From VAZQ01 sp035552735 (GTDB lineage: Bacteria > Pseudomonadota > Alphaproteobacteria > Rhizobiales > Xanthobacteraceae), in the NCBI GenBank assembly GCA_035552735.1, contig DASZKX010000361.1, positions 1 through 7,148 of the forward strand: a DNA stretch of 7,148 bases, read 5' to 3'. This document shows positions 5,162-7,148 of the stretch, in pieces. The translations under genes were made by a program, and so were the position numbers. Below the pieces are notes generated by a model. It was not told the origin of the DNA. It saw only the letters and a program-made list of their open reading frames with translations, and did no database searches. Every line of letters begins with the position of its first letter. Within the stretch, counting starts at the first letter, position 1.

Positions 5162-6103
5162 ATGCACCTCAAAGTGGCCGTCCAGATGGACCCGATCGAG
5201 CGGATCAATATCCGCGGCGATTCGACCTTCGCGTTGCTGCTGGAGGCGCAGCGGCGCGGCCACGCCATCGCGTATTACACACCCGACCGGCTGGCGCTGA
5301 CCAGCGGGCACCTGTTCGCGGCCGTGCAGGATCTCACCGTGCGCGACCAGGCGGGGGATCACTTCACCCTCGGTGAGCCACGGCGCGCCGAGCTCATGGA
5401 GTTCGACGTGGTGCTGCTGCGGCAGGACCCGCCCTTCGATCTCGCCTATGTGACCAGCACCCATATGTTGGAGCGCATCGTACCGCACACCTTGGTGGTC
5501 AACGATCCGGCGCAGGTGCGCAACGCGCCGGAAAAGATGTTCGTGATGGAATTCCCCGACCTGATGCCGCCGACCCTGATCACGCGTGACCTCGCCGAGA
5601 TCAAGGCGTTCCGGATCCGGCACGGCGACATCGTGATGAAACCGCTCTACGGCAAGGGCGGCGAGGCCGTGTTTCGCCTCGCGCCGGAGGATCTCAATTT
5701 CGGCTCGCTCTACGATCTGTTCGCCGCGACCTTCCGGGAGCAATGGGTGGTGCAGAAATTCCTGCCCGCCGTGCGCGATGGCGACAAGCGCATCATCCTG
5801 GTGGACGGCGAGTTCGGCGGCGCCGTCAACCGGGTGCCGGCGCCCGACGACCTGCGCTCCAACATGGTGCGCGGCGGCTCCCCCAAGGCGACCGACCTCA
5901 CGGCGCGCGAGCGCGACATCTGCGCCCGCCTCGCCCCGTCGCTGCGCGAGCGCGGCCTCATGTTCGTCGGCATCGACGTGATCGACGGCTTTTTGACCGA
6001 GATCAACGTCACCTCCCCGACCGGCATCCGCGCCATCAAGGCGCTCGGCGGCCCCGACGTGGCGGCCATGATCTGGGACCGGATCGAGGCGAAGCGGAGC
6101 TGA
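5162..6103 (+). CDS. gshB: Glutathione synthase GshB
   Basis: GshB joins gamma-glutamylcysteine to glycine with ATP to make glutathione in the cytosol. The protein has 313 residues against 316 in E. coli and aligns over its whole length: QMDPIERINIRGDSTFALL (8-26) and LLRQDPPFD (85-93) in the N-terminal domain, VNDPAQVRNAPEK (113-125), the ATP-grasp lysine and glycine loop KPLYGKGG (160-167), DGDKRIILVDG (206-216), FVGIDVI (268-274) and the metal/ATP site EINVTSPTGIR (280-290, E280 and N282). ATG 5162 is preceded by GGGA with a 5-base spacing and gives the family-typical beginning. It follows yraN after 71 bases with no obvious terminator between, so readthrough from rsmI-yraN is possible. 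It ends at a strong hairpin repeat. I see no truncation or missing key residue. Confidence 0.96.
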   Translation: MHLKVAVQMDPIERINIRGDSTFALLLEAQRRGHAIAYYTPDRLALTSGHLFAAVQDLTVRDQAGDHFTLGEPRRAELMEFDVVLLRQDPPFDLAYVTSTHMLERIVPHTLVVNDPAQVRNAPEKMFVMEFPDLMPPTLITRDLAEIKAFRIRHGDIVMKPLYGKGGEAVFRLAPEDLNFGSLYDLFAATFREQWVVQKFLPAVRDGDKRIILVDGEFGGAVNRVPAPDDLRSNMVRGGSPKATDLTARERDICARLAPSLRERGLMFVGIDVIDGFLTEINVTSPTGIRAIKALGGPDVAAMIWDRIEAKRS

Positions 6104-6108
6104 GGTTC

Positions 6109-6155
6109 AGAGCGGTTTCACATAATCCGGAAACAGAAACCGCTCTGGCATTTTT
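6109..6155 (+). terminator. Rho-independent-type terminator after gshB, first half of an intergenic repeat
   Basis: AGAGCGGTTTC (6109-6119) and GAAACCGCTCT (6136-6146) are a perfect 11-base inverted repeat around a 16-base loop, starting 5 bases after the gshB stop. GGCA and then TTTTT (6151-6155) follow. The hairpin sequence closely resembles the conserved left part of an intergenic repeat common in rhizobial genomes, so terminator function may be a by-product of repeat insertion. Confidence 0.65.
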
Positions 6156-6163
6156 GCATTGTC

Positions 6164-6231
6164 GCATTTTCGGAACGGAAAACCGGATTCCACCCCGCAT
6201 CAAGTACGGGCCGGGCTTTTCCTGAAAATGC
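6164..6231. repeat. Second palindromic part of the intergenic repeat, possibly with a nested element
   Basis: GCATTTTC (6164-6171) pairs with GAAAATGC (6224-6231), GGAAAA (6177-6182) with TTTTCC (6217-6222), CCGG (6183-6186) with CCGG (6211-6214), and CCCG (6194-6197) with CGGG (6207-6210). The outer part resembles the right half of the rhizobial repeat that begins at 6109. The inner CCCCGCATCAAGTACGGG (6193-6210) resembles a different short palindromic repeat seen in alphaproteobacteria. The right arm ends directly at the stop codon of the convergent YbjQ-repeat gene, where it could serve as that gene's 3' structure. Confidence 0.55.
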
Positions 6232-7148
6232 TCAGTCGCCGCCACCGCCGCTGCCACCGGACTTCACGGCCGACGCGAACATATCGTCTCCGCTGACCCA
6301 GGTGTCCCGGTCGCGGATGATGGCCTGCACCGGCAGGCTGGCCGTCATGGGGGTGGCCCCTGCCCGCCGCTTGACGGCCGTGCCGATGGCCATGAACTCG
6401 ATCAGGCCGCCGAGCTCGTGGATGTGGGTGGTGATGCCCACCACATCGTCGGCCCCGATCGCATTGGCCTCGTCGCGCAACAACCCGATGGCGTGCTCGC
6501 GCGCGTCATAGATGAGCGAGGTCAATTCGCTGATCTCGCCGCGCGCCATGCCCTTGAACATCGCCATCATGCCGCCCACGAGGCCGAGCGAATAGACCGC
6601 GGTGCCGAGCACCAGCTTGAGCGGCATGTAGCCCACGCTCGCCAGGTTCCACATCTCCTCGCAGGTGAGATCGCTGGTGACGAGGTCTGGCGCTGCGTGG
6701 CCCGGCACGGCGGCGCTTTGCGGCTCCGGTCCGAGCGCCGGATGATAGGCGGCGGTTCCCAGCATCAGCATCTCGTGCACGCCGCGAAACGGCATGATGC
6801 GGGTCTCGATGCCGATCACCGCATTGGCGCCGGCGGCCCGTGCCTCGGCGCTGATGCGGCGCAGCGCCAGGTGGCGGGTGGCATTGAAGACGTCGCTGAA
6901 TTCCTTGATCTCGCCGCGGCCGAGGCTCTTGAGTGCCCCGAACAACCCGCCCGCGACTCCGACCGAATAGGCCACGTTGCCGATGACGAATTGCTTGGGG
7001 GTGTAGCCGGCATCGATCAGCGAGAACAGCTCCTGGCCGTCGCTGCTGGACGAGAAGGCGCGCGCCGGCACGGGCGTATCGGGACTGTGCACGCAGGAGC
7101 CGACCGACAGGAATTCCACATTGCCCTGCATGGGCCGCAGCTCGCTGG
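6232..7148 (-). CDS. Multi-repeat YbjQ-like (heavy-metal-binding domain) protein, 5'-truncated
   Basis: Stop at 6232-6234. An ATG at 7129-7131 would give 299 residues, but the frame remains open to the window edge and that ATG lies inside a conserved repeat, so the true start is probably beyond 7148. Numbering from that ATG, two full YbjQ-like repeats of about 100 residues are visible: 31-131 (GYTPKQFVIGNVAYSVGVAGG, then GANAVIGIET and EMLMLGTAAYHP) and 156-254 (GYMPLKLVLGTAVYSLGLVGG, then GADDVVGITT and EFMAIGTAV). The period is about 125 residues. The N-terminal EFLSVGSCVHSP (6-17) matches the end of each repeat, implying at least a third copy upstream. The pattern of alanine-rich helix, GA(D/N)xVxGI strand and GTAV end matches E. 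coli YbjQ, a single-domain protein of about 107 residues. YbjQ domains are called heavy-metal-binding in databases with little direct proof, and the function is unknown. The tail is glycine-rich (SGGSGGGGD). No signal peptide is visible in this part. Confidence 0.8.
   Translation of the reverse strand, partial: SELRPMQGNVEFLSVGSCVHSPDTPVPARAFSSSSDGQELFSLIDAGYTPKQFVIGNVAYSVGVAGGLFGALKSLGRGEIKEFSDVFNATRHLALRRISAEARAAGANAVIGIETRIMPFRGVHEMLMLGTAAYHPALGPEPQSAAVPGHAAPDLVTSDLTCEEMWNLASVGYMPLKLVLGTAVYSLGLVGGMMAMFKGMARGEISELTSLIYDAREHAIGLLRDEANAIGADDVVGITTHIHELGGLIEFMAIGTAVKRRAGATPMTASLPVQAIIRDRDTWVSGDDMFASAVKSGGSGGGGD

Noticed and set aside
1..7148. CRISPR array, tRNA, rRNA, insertion sequence or integrase
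   Set aside because: No regular spaced repeats, no tRNA-like cloverleaf or rRNA sequence, and no transposase or recombinase motifs were seen on either strand.

Overview
The window looks like a piece of a GC-rich alphaproteobacterial chromosome, most likely from the Hyphomicrobiales (Rhizobiales). The basis is the housekeeping set hemW (3' end), an LpoA-like periplasmic-binding lipoprotein, rsmI, yraN and gshB, which I recall as a common alphaproteobacterial neighbourhood, plus an intergenic repeat after gshB of a kind familiar from rhizobial genomes. The species cannot be named from this sequence alone.

Layout. Positions 1-133 (+) are the C-terminus of HemW. Positions 134-2309 look like an accessory insert between hemW and the lipoprotein gene. 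It holds a DUF3800-family gene on the minus strand (367-1023, about 49% GC by hand count over 361-1020, against about 70% in sampled lines of rsmI), structure-rich non-coding DNA on both sides of it, and a class I SAM-dependent methyltransferase gene (1487-2309, +) broken by one frameshift near 1979. From 2320 the conserved set resumes: the LpoA-like lipoprotein (2320-3543, -), then divergently rsmI, yraN and gshB (3692-6103, +), with yraN overlapping rsmI by 8 bases. A hairpin-rich repeat (6109-6231) separates gshB from a convergent gene (6232 to beyond 7148, -) for a protein built of at least three YbjQ-like repeats; its 5' end lies outside the window.

Function. The housekeeping genes are not one pathway: HemW is a heme-handling radical-SAM protein, the lipoprotein probably supports peptidoglycan synthesis, RsmI methylates 16S rRNA, YraN is a nuclease-fold protein of unclear role, and GshB makes glutathione. 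Their linkage is conserved synteny rather than one process.

The most interesting part is the DUF3800 locus. Three consecutive stem-loops (181-210, 222-254, 294-359) lie immediately downstream of the DUF3800 stop codon, and more hairpins lie upstream (1147-1170, 1173-1204, 1244-1258). DUF3800 genes are known to recur beside candidate structured RNAs, so a protein plus structured-RNA module is a reasonable hypothesis. It is an inference from structure and position, not a demonstrated system.
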